From Chryseobacterium sp. G0186 (GTDB lineage Bacteria > Bacteroidota > Bacteroidia > Flavobacteriales > Weeksellaceae), in NCBI RefSeq assembly GCF_003815675.1, contig NZ_CP033918.1:496001-560000 (forward strand): a DNA stretch of 64,000 nucleotides. The letters are read 5' to 3'. The notes under the pieces were generated by a model. It saw nothing but the letters and a program-made list of their open reading frames with translations. It was not told the origin of the DNA and ran no database searches. Shown here in pieces: positions 9,539 to 19,146 of the stretch. A program made the position numbers and the translations under genes. Each line of letters starts with the position of its first letter. The stretch's first letter is position 1.

Positions 9539-9727
9539 ATTTTGTTGTACTGTTTTATTATTTTAATTGATATTAGAATCTTGGTGTGCATCATTTTAAT
9601 AATAGAAAGTAGATTGTAAATTTTACTTTTTTAAATCAATTTCCATATTCCATTTTTCCTAATAAGTTGGTATTCTTTAATTTGACTCGCCAATTTTAAA
9701 ATAGACAAGAATCTTAAAAATACATCA

Positions 9728-11416
9728 ATGAGAAAGCAGTTATTCCTTGTTTTTTTGTTGGGTAATTGTACGCTGTGGGCACAATCTCCGGGAGGTGTTT
9801 CCAGTAATTTGCAAATATGGGTGAAAGCCGATGCGGGTACAAGTACCACAACAGATAATACACAAGTTTCCCTATGGGAGAATCAGAAAGCAGGCGGAGT
9901 AGACGGAATTGCCAACCAGGGAATGCCGGGATATTACGCGGATCCCGGGATAGGAGCAAGGCCTGTTTATCGATCCGCAACAGCTATTCCTAGTTTCAAT
10001 TTTAATCCTGCAATAGAAATTGTAAGTACGAATGGCTATAGATCCGGATATAAATTTCCATCAGGGTTTCCTGATAATGCCACTAAATCACTTACTTCTT
10101 ACACTCATCTTACCAGAACGCAGTCAGCTACCTACAGAACTGTATTTGTGATGAATGGTACCGCTCAGAGTTCCAATACCTCAGATGTTGCTGGCATATG
10201 GCAATCTCCATTTTTCGGAACAAAAACCAATCGTCCTGAATTTTACAATGAAAAAGAATTCGGTGATGTCTTTTTTGGAACGGATGTTATCAGCACGGTA
10301 GAAAGTAATGTTCCCAGTATTCAGTCTTATTATAATAATGACGTAGCAGGTAATGTGAACTATTTTTTTGATAATAATGGCTTTACGTATGGAGGTCCTT
10401 CCAATGGAGTTTCTTCGATAAATAATTATCCGGGAATGGTTCTTTTAATGGATAATGATGGCGGATCAGGTTCCAGTTCATTGGCTGGGGACAGAATAGG
10501 AGAATTTATTTTATATTCAGAAACACAGACTTCCGAAGAAAGGCAGCGGGTAAATTCTTATCTGGCCATCAAGTACGGAATTACTTTACAGCAACCATTA
10601 AATTATCTGAGTGCTGATCAGATTGTGACATGGAATTCTAACCTGAATACGAATTTTAACCACAATATTTTTGGCATTGCAAAAGATGATCTTTCTGCTT
10701 TGAACCAGATGGTGAGTAAAAGTATTAATGAAGAAAATAATAGTATACTTACATTGGCTACGACAAATAACTTTGTGTTACCAAATGCTGATCTTGGCAG
10801 GGTTGCTTTTCCTCAGGATAAAACCTTTTTGGTAATAGGTGATAATAATGTTCAAGCACTTCCTTTGGTTAATTTTGGAGCAACTCCCGGAAAGATTATT
10901 CAGAGAACATGGCTGGGGCAAAAAACGAATGATGTTGGTGCTGTATGGTTGCAGGCAGATCTGTCAAATTATACAGAAATATTGCCTACTGATAAGGTGT
11001 TTATGATGATGGCAGATGATGCAGGATTTACACAGAATATCCAGATAATTCCTTCGACAAGTTTTACTAACGCTATGGCTGTATTTAACTATTTATTCCC
11101 GGCTAATAAGTATTTTACATTTGGTACTCATCTTCAGTCGTATTGTACTAAAGATCCTTTAACAGGAACTCCGGATGGTGTTACAACAATTGGGATCACG
11201 GGATATACCCAGATACAGAATGGCTGGCCGGGGAATGTTCCTAACGGGTTTCTAGCCCTTGAATCTAAGGATAAAGGACTGGTAATCACTAGAACTACCT
11301 CAGCAAATATAGCTTTGCCTGTTGAGGGAATGTTGATTTATGATACAACAGATAAGTGCTTCAAGCTGTATAACGGAACAACTTGGAACTGCATGGTAAG
11401 ATCCTGTAATGATTAA
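9728..11416 (+). CDS. Secreted LamG-like (DUF8202-type) surface protein
   Basis: The 562-residue product has an 18-residue signal peptide ending LWAQ. The N-terminal half begins GGVSSNLQIWVKADAGT and carries GEFILYSETQTSEERQRVNSYLAIKYGITL, a pattern I know from concanavalin/LamG-like domains of large flavobacterial surface proteins. The C-terminus (GMLIYDTTDKCFKLYNGTTWNCM) is a short beta motif also found at the end of many Chryseobacterium secreted proteins. No T9SS sorting domain is visible. The 3' end overlaps or abuts the next gene, which shares the same C-terminal motif, so the two form an operon. The IS982 element sits about 220 nt upstream and may have disturbed its promoter. Ligand unknown. 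Confidence 0.65.
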   Translation: MRKQLFLVFLLGNCTLWAQSPGGVSSNLQIWVKADAGTSTTTDNTQVSLWENQKAGGVDGIANQGMPGYYADPGIGARPVYRSATAIPSFNFNPAIEIVSTNGYRSGYKFPSGFPDNATKSLTSYTHLTRTQSATYRTVFVMNGTAQSSNTSDVAGIWQSPFFGTKTNRPEFYNEKEFGDVFFGTDVISTVESNVPSIQSYYNNDVAGNVNYFFDNNGFTYGGPSNGVSSINNYPGMVLLMDNDGGSGSSSLAGDRIGEFILYSETQTSEERQRVNSYLAIKYGITLQQPLNYLSADQIVTWNSNLNTNFNHNIFGIAKDDLSALNQMVSKSINEENNSILTLATTNNFVLPNADLGRVAFPQDKTFLVIGDNNVQALPLVNFGATPGKIIQRTWLGQKTNDVGAVWLQADLSNYTEILPTDKVFMMMADDAGFTQNIQIIPSTSFTNAMAVFNYLFPANKYFTFGTHLQSYCTKDPLTGTPDGVTTIGITGYTQIQNGWPGNVPNGFLALESKDKGLVITRTTSANIALPVEGMLIYDTTDKCFKLYNGTTWNCMVRSCND

Positions 11417-11426
11417 AAATTGTAAA

Positions 11427-11927
11427 ATGAAAAAAGTATTCACAATAATAATGATGCTTCATGCAATCGTAATTTCTGCACAGATTGCTATTGAGAAAAG
11501 CCAGGTTGATGGAGACGGCCTTTTGGATTTTCCAGACAATACTACAAAAGGCATTCTGTTGCCTATCGTGGAAACACTTCCGTCTGACGCTTCTCCGGGA
11601 ACGATTCTGATGGATAAGAATGATAAAATAGTCAAAATGAATGTTGAGTCTGCATGGGTTCCTTTAAGCGATGCAGGTTCCATTACAGAAGCAGTTTTTA
11701 ATACAAATGCAGAAATTCCCGGACAGAATAGAGTAGTGATGGGCGCTGCTACAACCAATGCTCCGGGAGTATTGGTATTGGAATCATCGGACAAAGCTCT
11801 TGTTCTCCCCAAAATTGCGGCTCCTCATCTCAATGTTAAAAATCCGTATCCCGGTATGATATGTTATGATACGGTAAGCAAGACGATGGCTGTATTTGAT
11901 GGGTTAAAGTGGAACTATTGGAAATAA
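11427..11927 (+). CDS. Secreted protein of unknown function
   Basis: The 166-residue product starts at the ATG at 11427, which gives a clean signal peptide (MKKVFTIIMMLHAIVISAQ). An in-frame ATG at 11409 would add six polar residues and overlap the upstream gene. The mature part repeats themes of the preceding gene: LVLESSDKALVLPKIAAP and a final GMICYDTVSKTMAVFDGLKWNYWK, matching GMLIYDTTDKCFKLYNGTTW next door. It is likely a partner surface protein of the 9728 gene. I cannot name a function. Confidence 0.6.
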   Translation: MKKVFTIIMMLHAIVISAQIAIEKSQVDGDGLLDFPDNTTKGILLPIVETLPSDASPGTILMDKNDKIVKMNVESAWVPLSDAGSITEAVFNTNAEIPGQNRVVMGAATTNAPGVLVLESSDKALVLPKIAAPHLNVKNPYPGMICYDTVSKTMAVFDGLKWNYWK

Positions 11928-11951
11928 AAACAATGAATTAAGGCTAATCAT

Positions 11952-11979
11952 AAAAACCGAATGTTTTTTTTCGGTTTTT
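11952..11979 (+). terminator. Terminator after secreted-protein pair
   Basis: Stem AAAAACCGA / TCGGTTTTT with a 10-nt loop, followed by a T-rich tail. Confidence 0.75.
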
Positions 11980-12400
11980 ATTTTGCTCTTTGATGATCTT
12001 TTTTGAACTCGTTCAAATGCCGGGAAAACTAGCCTTTCTAATTTTGTCCCATAAAGTTTTACAAATGAAAAATGTTTTTAAAAGTATGTTGACCGTAACT
12101 CGGGAGTTTTAAGTAGGACCAGAAAAAGATCTTCAGAATATATTTTTAAAGTAAGTGTCTGTTTTTGAGTGTTTTAATGGTTGTTTGATATTGTAAAAGA
12201 TAGAAGTCTTCAATGATGGGGATAGGTATTATGAATTGCTCTTTTTTCGGTTTTAAAAATTGATTTTTTGACAATAACTCCAATGTTATTAAGAACGGTT
12301 CAAAATAAGCCAAACGGGCTTCAAAATGACAAAAAACAGCTTTTTTTCAGCTCTTTATAGTTTATCATCCTTATTTTTGCATGTCAAGTATATATAAATC
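11980..12400. other. Intergenic region with possible gene-start remnant
   Basis: No complete gene is visible. At 12039-12046 there is a -7 box TAATTTTG, and at 12065-12112 a 15-codon frame (MKNVFKSMLTVTREF) that looks like the beginning of a gene that stops abruptly. The right part carries the ccsBA promoter. Confidence 0.35.
12372..12379 (+). promoter_or_regulatory. -7 box upstream of ResB/CcsA gene
   Basis: TATTTTTG fits TAnnTTTG, 21 nt before the ATG at 12401. Confidence 0.45.
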
Positions 12401-15400
12401 ATGAAGAAGCTCCAAGATATTCTTATCTCAACCAGGACAATGGCTGTATTGTTACTGGTTTACGCATTCGCAATGGCCTATGCAACGTTCTTAGAAAACG
12501 ACTATGGAACTCCCACAGCAAAAGCATTAATTTATGAGGCAATATGGTTTGAACTGATCATGGTTCTGCTTATTATAAACTTCATAGGAAATATCGGAAG
12601 ATACAGACTGTGGAAAAGAGAAAAGTGGCCCGTTTTGGTCTTTCACCTTGCCTTTATATTCATTTTTATTGGTGGTGCAATCACAAGATACATCAGTTTC
12701 GAGGGTACCATGCACATCAGAGAGGGAGAAACCTCCAATGAAATTGTAACGGATAAAAATTTCCTTAAGATTCAGATCGAGGAAAAAGGGGACATCCTTG
12801 ATTATCAAGATATTCCTTATTTGATGTCTCCGCTTCACAAAGATCTGAGTGCAACCTATGACTTCCACGGAAAGGAAGTGAAAGTTATTGCAAAGGAGTA
12901 TATTCAAAGAAAAAAGGACAGCTTATTGGCTGAGCCAAACGGCGCTGAATATCTTCACCTGGTTTCTACAGGAAATACAGGAAGACAAAATATCTATATC
13001 AAACCCGGAGAGACAAAATCCATCAACGGAACTTTGGTGACATTCAACAGAGCTATTGAAGGAGCTGTAGAATTTAAAAAAGAGGGTGGTAAATTATTCA
13101 TTAAAACTCCTGTAGATGCGAGTTTTATGACGATGGCCACACAGGCAACCGGAAGTACCGTAAAGGATGAATTCCAACCGTTGGTATTGAGAAGTTTATA
13201 TACCATCAACGAATTGAAGCTTGTTGTTCCTGAAGGTCTTAAAAAAGGAAAACTGCTGGCTATTGAGGGCGACAGAAAAAAAGATGCTAACGTTCCTGAT
13301 ATGCTTCAGATTGAACTACAGGGGCCAAAAACAAAGCAGATTGTTGATCTTTCCGTTGAAAAAGGAAACCCAAATGCTTACAAGCAGATCACAATGGACG
13401 GATTGAACATTATGGTTGGTTTCGGACCTAAAGTTTACAATACTCCTTTCGCATTGAAATTAGAGGACTTCGTTATGGAAACCTATCCTGGAAGTTCATC
13501 TCCAAGTGCTTACGAAAGCCACGTTAAAATCATTGATGAAGGAAAAGAAACACCTTATAAAATCTATATGAACCACGTTCTTAACCATAAAGGATACCGT
13601 TTCTTCCAGTCGAGTTTTGATCCGGATAGAATGGGAACAGTACTTTCTGTAAACCATGATTTCTGGGGAACCTTGATTTCATACATCGGATATGGTCTTT
13701 TATTCTTAGGAATGTTTATTATTTTCTTCTGGAAAGGAACACATTTCTGGAAGCTTAACAAGATGCTTATTGATGCCAATAAAAAGAAAACGAAAGTGGC
13801 AGCAGTAGTATTATTATTTTTTAGTTTAGGTCTGAATGCTCAAAAAATTGAGACTCACGGAACAACTGACGGAAGCAGAGAACATGTACATGTAGAAGGT
13901 GACGGACACACTCATGCTCCGGCACCGAGCGCTCAGCCACTTGATGGTGCTGCTCCAAAGCAGAATTCTCTGGCTACTCCAATGGGGAAAATGAGATCCA
14001 TTTCTGCAGATGAAATTATCGCGAGGAATAAGATCAATAAAGAACATGCAGATAAGTTCGGGTATCTTTTAGTTCAAAGCTTTGAAGGAAGAATTGTACC
14101 GATCAATACAGAAGCACTGGATGTTTTAAGAAAACTATACAAGAAAGATAAATTTAAAGGAACAGACGGAAAGTATCTGACTGCCAACCAATGGTTCCTT
14201 TCTATCAATACAGACACGCCAAGCTGGACAATGGTTCCAATGATCTATGTAGGATCTAAAGGAGGTGATGAGCTGAAGAATAAAACAAAAGCTAATGATG
14301 ACGGGTATACTTCATTGATGAACCTTTTCCCGGCTGATGCTACCGGTAACTTAACGTATATTCTGGACCATGATTATAATATTGCTTTCCGTAAAAAACC
14401 GGCAGAGCAGACCAATTATGACAAAGAAGTAATTGCAGTAAACGAAAGAGTTCAGATTTTCAACGAGTTCTTTAGCGGACAGTTTATGAGAATTGTTCCT
14501 GTGAAAAATGATGCCAACCACACATGGCACTCTTGGCTTGACCAGAAATTTGAACCGGATATGGAATCTCAGCAAGTGATGGGTCCTTATTTTGCAGAAG
14601 CACTTAGTGCTCAGAAAACAGGAGACTGGAGCAAGGCAGATACAGAATTATCTAAGCTTTCAGACTACCAGCAGAAATGGGGGAAAGCAGTAGTTCCTAC
14701 AAAATCCAAAGTAGATCTTGAAGTCTTTATGAATACAGCGGATATCAATTTTAAATTATTGATTTTCTATACCATTATCGGTGGGCTTCTTTTGATCTTA
14801 GGATTTGTTGAATTATTCAAGTCTAATAAAATATTAACTAAAATTATCAAAGCGATTATCGCAGTTGGTTTAATAGGTTATATCTGTCATTTCTTAGGCC
14901 TTGTGGCGAGATGGTACATTTCAGGTCACGCGCCTTGGAGTAACGGTTATGAAGCGATTATCTTTATTTCCTGGGTGGGTATTTCCGCAGGACTTTTCCT
15001 TTACAGAAATTCCAATGCACTGATTCCGGCAGCCGGATTTATGGTGGCAGTTATTATGATGGGATTTGCTCATGGAGGTTCAGCACTTGATCCACAAATT
15101 ACACCGCTTGTTCCGGTATTGAAATCTTACTGGTTAATTGTTCACGTAGCCATTATTACCTCAAGTTATGGTTTCTTTGCCTTATCAATGATCATTGCCG
15201 TAATCTCTCTTGTATTTTATATCATTTCAAATAAAGACACGTATAAAATTCACCATGATAGTACATTAAAGGAATTGGTAATCGTTTCTGAAATGTCATT
15301 AACGATTGGTCTTTTTGCTTTAACAGTGGGGAACTTCTTAGGAGGTATCTGGGCCAATGAATCTTGGGGAAGATACTGGAGCTGGGATCCAAAAGAAACC

Positions 15401-15676
15401 TGGGCCTTTATCTCGATCATGGTATATGCTTTTGTATTACACATGAGATTGGTACCTGGCTTGAGAAGCAGATGGGCATTCCACGTAGCAACAATGTTTG
15501 CATTCTGCTCAATGGTAATGACTTATTTTGGAGTAAATTACTACCTAAGCGGACTTCACTCATATGCTGCAGGTGATCCGGTTCCGGTACCAGCTTGGGT
15601 TTATATCGGAATTGCAACAATGATTATCTTATCAGCTGTTTCTTATTTCAAGTTTAAAAAGTTAACGAAGAAATAA
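12401..15676 (+). CDS. Fused ResB-CcsA cytochrome c biogenesis protein
   Basis: System II haem delivery and attachment protein in which ResB (CcsB) and CcsA are one 1091-residue polypeptide, the usual arrangement in Bacteroidota. The N-terminal part has three membrane segments within residues 1-105 and a large periplasmic region with HIREGETSNEIV. A further segment lies near 425-450. The CcsA part from about 785 on has multiple segments and the haem-binding WWD-type motif GGIWANESWGRYWSWDPKETW near 985-1005, with conserved His residues around it. A central periplasmic region rich in His and Pro (HVHVEGDGHTHAPAPSAQP) follows the ResB section. Transcribed alone between a promoter-like box and a terminator. 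Confidence 0.92.
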   Translation: MKKLQDILISTRTMAVLLLVYAFAMAYATFLENDYGTPTAKALIYEAIWFELIMVLLIINFIGNIGRYRLWKREKWPVLVFHLAFIFIFIGGAITRYISFEGTMHIREGETSNEIVTDKNFLKIQIEEKGDILDYQDIPYLMSPLHKDLSATYDFHGKEVKVIAKEYIQRKKDSLLAEPNGAEYLHLVSTGNTGRQNIYIKPGETKSINGTLVTFNRAIEGAVEFKKEGGKLFIKTPVDASFMTMATQATGSTVKDEFQPLVLRSLYTINELKLVVPEGLKKGKLLAIEGDRKKDANVPDMLQIELQGPKTKQIVDLSVEKGNPNAYKQITMDGLNIMVGFGPKVYNTPFALKLEDFVMETYPGSSSPSAYESHVKIIDEGKETPYKIYMNHVLNHKGYRFFQSSFDPDRMGTVLSVNHDFWGTLISYIGYGLLFLGMFIIFFWKGTHFWKLNKMLIDANKKKTKVAAVVLLFFSLGLNAQKIETHGTTDGSREHVHVEGDGHTHAPAPSAQPLDGAAPKQNSLATPMGKMRSISADEIIARNKINKEHADKFGYLLVQSFEGRIVPINTEALDVLRKLYKKDKFKGTDGKYLTANQWFLSINTDTPSWTMVPMIYVGSKGGDELKNKTKANDDGYTSLMNLFPADATGNLTYILDHDYNIAFRKKPAEQTNYDKEVIAVNERVQIFNEFFSGQFMRIVPVKNDANHTWHSWLDQKFEPDMESQQVMGPYFAEALSAQKTGDWSKADTELSKLSDYQQKWGKAVVPTKSKVDLEVFMNTADINFKLLIFYTIIGGLLLILGFVELFKSNKILTKIIKAIIAVGLIGYICHFLGLVARWYISGHAPWSNGYEAIIFISWVGISAGLFLYRNSNALIPAAGFMVAVIMMGFAHGGSALDPQITPLVPVLKSYWLIVHVAIITSSYGFFALSMIIAVISLVFYIISNKDTYKIHHDSTLKELVIVSEMSLTIGLFALTVGNFLGGIWANESWGRYWSWDPKETWAFISIMVYAFVLHMRLVPGLRSRWAFHVATMFAFCSMVMTYFGVNYYLSGLHSYAAGDPVPVPAWVYIGIATMIILSAVSYFKFKKLTKK

Positions 15677-15695
15677 AATAGTCAATATATATTTA

Positions 15696-15723
15696 AAATC
15701 CTGGAATTTATTTTCCGGGATTT
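15696..15723 (+). terminator. Terminator after ResB/CcsA gene
   Basis: Stem AAATCCTGGAA / TTCCGGGATTT with one G-U pair, 6-nt loop and a T-run. Confidence 0.85.
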
Positions 15724-15880
15724 TTTTTGTCTTAGATTATGCTTTATAGCTAATTAAATTAGATTTTAAACTTGCGAATTGGATTTTGAACTGACTAAAA
15801 AACATAACTTTATAATTTGAAATCCAAAATTTAATTATATCTTTATGATATCAAAATAATATCAAATTAAAAATTCAATC

Positions 15881-16747
15881 ATGGAAAAGACATTAAAACC
15901 CATTTCAGGTTATCTTACATTAGTGATCTGTTTAGCTCTTTTTGCAGCTGCTGTTTATTTTTTTATCAGTGGGGTAGATCAGAGTATAGCTTATGTTGTT
16001 ATTGCAATGTTATGCTTTTTGCTTTCATGTTTCTTTTTGAAAGGTTTAATGATTATTCAGCCTAACCATTCAAGGGTGCTCAACTTTTTTGGAAAATATG
16101 TAGGCTCAGTAAAAGAAAACGGATTGTTTTTTATCAATCCTTTATATTCCTCACAAAAAATATCACTCCGTTCAGAAAACCTACAAGGGCAGACTCTGAA
16201 AGTGAATGATAAAATGGGAAATCCAATCGAGATTGCAGTCGTTATGGTGTGGAAAGTAGGAGATACCTACAAAGCTGCTTTTGATGTGGAAAGGTATTCA
16301 GACTTTGTAAGAATGCAGAGTGAAGCTGCCGTTCGTCATTTAGCCATGAGTTTTCCTTATGATAACTTGGAAGATGACCATGCGCCAATTACCTTGAGAG
16401 AAGGAGGGGATAAAATCAATTCTATTTTGGAGCAGGAACTTACAGATCGTCTTTCAAAGGCAGGGATTGTTATTCAGGAAGCCAGAATATCACACCTGGC
16501 TTATGCATCAGAAATAGCCGGAGCAATGCTTCAGAGACAGCAGGCGACTGCCATTGTAGCTGCAAGAACAAAGATTGTAGAAGGAGCGGTAGGAATGGTA
16601 GATCTTGCCCTGAAAAAGCTTTCAGAAGAGAATATCGTTGAACTTGACGATGAAAGAAAAGCAGCAATGGTAAGTAATCTAATGGTGGTGTTATGCGGTG
16701 AAAAAGCAGCAACCCCAATTTTGAATGCAGGAACTCTGTATAACTAA
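15881..16747 (+). CDS. SPFH/band 7 domain membrane protein
   Basis: Stomatin/prohibitin/flotillin-type protein of 288 residues. Two hydrophobic segments lie at residues ~10-30 and ~38-58, followed directly by the band 7 domain (GLMIIQPNHSRVLNFFGKYVG, then IEIAVVMVWKVGDTYKAAFDVERYSDFV). A helical part near 195-225 includes ISHLAYASEIAGAMLQRQQA, typical for oligomeric rings at the membrane. These proteins organise membrane microdomains or proteases; the exact role is unknown. The small Arc-like gene follows 79 nt downstream, a pairing that recurs in bacteria. Confidence 0.88.
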   Translation: MEKTLKPISGYLTLVICLALFAAAVYFFISGVDQSIAYVVIAMLCFLLSCFFLKGLMIIQPNHSRVLNFFGKYVGSVKENGLFFINPLYSSQKISLRSENLQGQTLKVNDKMGNPIEIAVVMVWKVGDTYKAAFDVERYSDFVRMQSEAAVRHLAMSFPYDNLEDDHAPITLREGGDKINSILEQELTDRLSKAGIVIQEARISHLAYASEIAGAMLQRQQATAIVAARTKIVEGAVGMVDLALKKLSEENIVELDDERKAAMVSNLMVVLCGEKAATPILNAGTLYN

Positions 16748-16826
16748 GAATAACAACTAGAATTTCAGGCTTACCCTTAAATTGGTAGGCTTGGAAATTA
16801 AATCTTGCATTAAAAATACAAGAACA

Positions 16827-17015
16827 ATGAAATCAGAAAAAGCTCAGAACACTTCAGAAAATAAAGGTAAAAAATCCTTTGTCTTAAGGATTGATGAGCC
16901 CACCTATAAACTTATTGAAAAATGGGCCAATGATGAATTCAGAAGCGTGAATGGTCAGATAGAATATTTGCTGCATCAAAGCCTTGTGAATGCAGGAAGG
17001 AAGAAGAAAGACTAA
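16827..17015 (+). CDS. Arc-like ribbon-helix-helix protein
   Basis: The 62-residue product starts at the ATG at 16827; the longer in-frame start at 16782 adds residues unlike the family. The sequence KKSFVLRIDEPTYKLIEKWA then NGQIEYLLHQSL is a ribbon-helix-helix fold with the strand carrying the DNA contacts (SFVLRI). A basic tail GRKKKD follows. It lies directly behind the SPFH gene and may be co-transcribed. DNA target unknown; Arc-like proteins beside SPFH genes are common but their job is not settled. Confidence 0.75.
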   Translation: MKSEKAQNTSENKGKKSFVLRIDEPTYKLIEKWANDEFRSVNGQIEYLLHQSLVNAGRKKKD

Positions 17016-17180
17016 GGGAGAAAGAACCATTTTAAGAGTATAAATGATCTTTTTGGAGAGAATACAAATTAAAATCTGTTATTTCTTGTCATTTTCACAT
17101 TACAGAAAACATAAAAAATGGGTGTTTTTTTAGTGTTTCAATAAAGAAATAACAATTCGGTTACCCTTACTATAAAAAGA

Positions 17181-17204
17181 AAGCAGAGAAATTTTTCTCT
17201 GCTT
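17181..17204. terminator. Bidirectional terminator
   Basis: Stem AAGCAGAGAA / TTCTCTGCTT with a 4-nt loop; flanking A-run and T-run let it serve the Arc-like gene and the 49-residue gene on the minus strand. Confidence 0.85.
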
Positions 17205-17206
17205 TT

Positions 17207-17356
17207 TTATTTTATACAACTCTGAAGCGTATCAGCTCCAAAGTAGAATATAACGAGCCAAATCAAGCCTTTAATGGTAAAGAAAGCAAATCCTGCCCAT
17301 CCTACACGCTTGAACCACTTTTTAAACTTTGAATTGTTTTCTTGTGAATTTTCCAT
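17207..17356 (-). CDS. Small membrane protein (49 residues)
   Basis: The frame begins MENSQENNSKFKKWFKRVG and continues through one hydrophobic segment (AGFAFFTIKGLIWLVIFYF, residues ~21-39) to a short polar tail TLQSCIK. A basic patch before the segment predicts the N-terminus inside. It is supported as a real gene by an unusually good promoter (17383-17413) 27 nt upstream and a terminator right after the stop. The function is unknown. It is divergent from the lysine-degradation gene at 17492. Confidence 0.75.
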   Translation of the reverse strand: MENSQENNSKFKKWFKRVGWAGFAFFTIKGLIWLVIFYFGADTLQSCIK

Positions 17357-17382
17357 CGGTGATTATCAAAATGATTACCCTA

Positions 17383-17413
17383 CAAAGATAAGCATGTTTA
17401 TAATTAGTCCAAA
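17383..17413 (-). promoter_or_regulatory. Full flavobacterial promoter
   Basis: On the minus strand TTTG (17413-17410), 19 nt spacer, TATCTTTG (17390-17383): matches the Bacteroidota -33/-7 consensus exactly. It drives the 49-residue membrane protein. Confidence 0.75.
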
Positions 17414-17491
17414 TAAAAAGCATATTAAAAATTAAAGTTTTGAGGTTCACATAATATTTTTATCTTTAGAGAGAACGAAAAGTAAGATTTT

Positions 17492-19042
17492 ATGTCAAAA
17501 AAAGTAAAGGATTTCGGAATCGAAAAAACACTCAAAAACCTTGGGATTAAAGAAGAGAACAAAGGGACTTCAGTGGGCGGGAAATATTTCGCTTCAGGAA
17601 AGACGATAGAAAGTATCTCTCCTGTGGATGGAAAGTTGATTGCAAAAGTAAAGACTTCCGGAGAAAGTGATTATGACAAAGTAATTGAAACAGCTCAAAA
17701 AGCATTTCAGGAATTCAGGCTGATCCCGGCTCCTAAAAGAGGAGAGATCGTAAGACAGCTTGGCTTAAAATTAAGAGAATATAAAGATGATCTTGGTAAG
17801 CTTGTTTCTTATGAAATGGGTAAATCTTTACAGGAAGGACTTGGAGAAGTTCAGGAAATGATTGATATCTGCGACTTTGCAGTAGGTCTTTCAAGACAGC
17901 TTCAGGGTTACACCATGCACTCGGAAAGACCAGGACACAGAATGTACGAACAATATCACCCGCTAGGAGTAGTTGGGATCATTACAGCATTCAACTTCCC
18001 GGTAGCCGTTTGGTCTTGGAATACTGCATTAGCTTGGATCTGTGGAAATGTTACCATTTGGAAACCATCAGAAAAAACGCCACTTTGTGCTATTGCATGT
18101 CAAAATATCATGAATGAAGTTTTAAAGGAGAACAATCTTTCTGAAGGAATTTCAAGTGTATTGGTTGCTGACCATGAAATTGGACAGAAGCTGGTAGATG
18201 ATAAAAGAGTGGCTCTGGTATCTTTTACAGGTTCTACAAGGGTAGGAAGAATGGTTTCTTCTAAAGTAGCAGAGAGATTCGGGAAATCTATCCTTGAATT
18301 GGGTGGAAACAACGCAATCATCATTACAAAGGAAGCTGACCTTAACATGTCTATCATTGGGGCTGTTTTCGGTGCTGTTGGTACGGCAGGACAAAGATGT
18401 ACTTCAACAAGAAGACTGATCATTCATGAAGATGTTTATGATGAAGTAAAATCGAGATTGGTAAAAGCTTATGGACAACTGAAAATCGGAAATCCATTGG
18501 ATGAAACGAATCATGTAGGGCCGTTGATTGATGTGGATGCTGTAAACCAATACCAGGAATCTATTAAGAAATGTAAAAAAGAGGGTGGGAAATTCGCTGT
18601 TGAAGGTGGAGTTTTATCCGGAAAAGAATACGAATCAGGTTGCTATGTGAAGCCTTGCGTTGCAGAAGTAAAGAACTCTTATGAGATCGTTCAGCACGAA
18701 ACATTTGCACCAATTCTATATTTAATCAAATACAAAACATTAGAAGAAGCAATTGCTATTCAGAATGATGTTCCTCAGGGACTATCCTCTGCTATCATGA
18801 CTCAAAACCTTAGAGAAGCAGAATTATTTCTTTCTCATGCAGGCTCAGACTGTGGTATTGCGAACGTAAATATTGGTACTTCAGGTGCTGAAATCGGAGG
18901 TGCCTTCGGAGGTGAAAAAGAAACCGGAGGTGGAAGAGAGTCCGGATCAGACGCATGGAAATACTATATGAGAAGACAAACCAATACTATAAATTACACT
19001 GCACATCTTCCTTTGGCACAAGGAATTAAATTTGATTTATAA
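17492..19042 (+). CDS. pcd: Aldehyde dehydrogenase, L-piperidine-6-carboxylate (aminoadipate semialdehyde) type
   Basis: NAD-dependent aldehyde dehydrogenase of the ALDH7 (antiquitin) group, 516 residues. It oxidises alpha-aminoadipate semialdehyde, in equilibrium with piperideine-6-carboxylate, to alpha-aminoadipate. Visible are the ITAFNFPVAVWSWN nucleotide region, FTGSTRVGR, the active Glu in LELGGNN near residue 270 and nucleophile Cys in GQRCTSTRR near 300. The next gene is lysine 6-transaminase, which makes exactly this substrate, so the specific assignment comes from context as well as sequence. A near-consensus -7 box TATCTTTA lies at 17461-17468. Confidence 0.88.
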   Translation: MSKKVKDFGIEKTLKNLGIKEENKGTSVGGKYFASGKTIESISPVDGKLIAKVKTSGESDYDKVIETAQKAFQEFRLIPAPKRGEIVRQLGLKLREYKDDLGKLVSYEMGKSLQEGLGEVQEMIDICDFAVGLSRQLQGYTMHSERPGHRMYEQYHPLGVVGIITAFNFPVAVWSWNTALAWICGNVTIWKPSEKTPLCAIACQNIMNEVLKENNLSEGISSVLVADHEIGQKLVDDKRVALVSFTGSTRVGRMVSSKVAERFGKSILELGGNNAIIITKEADLNMSIIGAVFGAVGTAGQRCTSTRRLIIHEDVYDEVKSRLVKAYGQLKIGNPLDETNHVGPLIDVDAVNQYQESIKKCKKEGGKFAVEGGVLSGKEYESGCYVKPCVAEVKNSYEIVQHETFAPILYLIKYKTLEEAIAIQNDVPQGLSSAIMTQNLREAELFLSHAGSDCGIANVNIGTSGAEIGGAFGGEKETGGGRESGSDAWKYYMRRQTNTINYTAHLPLAQGIKFDL

Positions 19043-19146
19043 AGCTTTACTTAAAGCACCCAAAAAACAATAAAAACTTAATAACCTGAATAATTATTTG
19101 CTCAGTCTTTTAATCATTCACTTATTAAATCACACAACAATTTATT

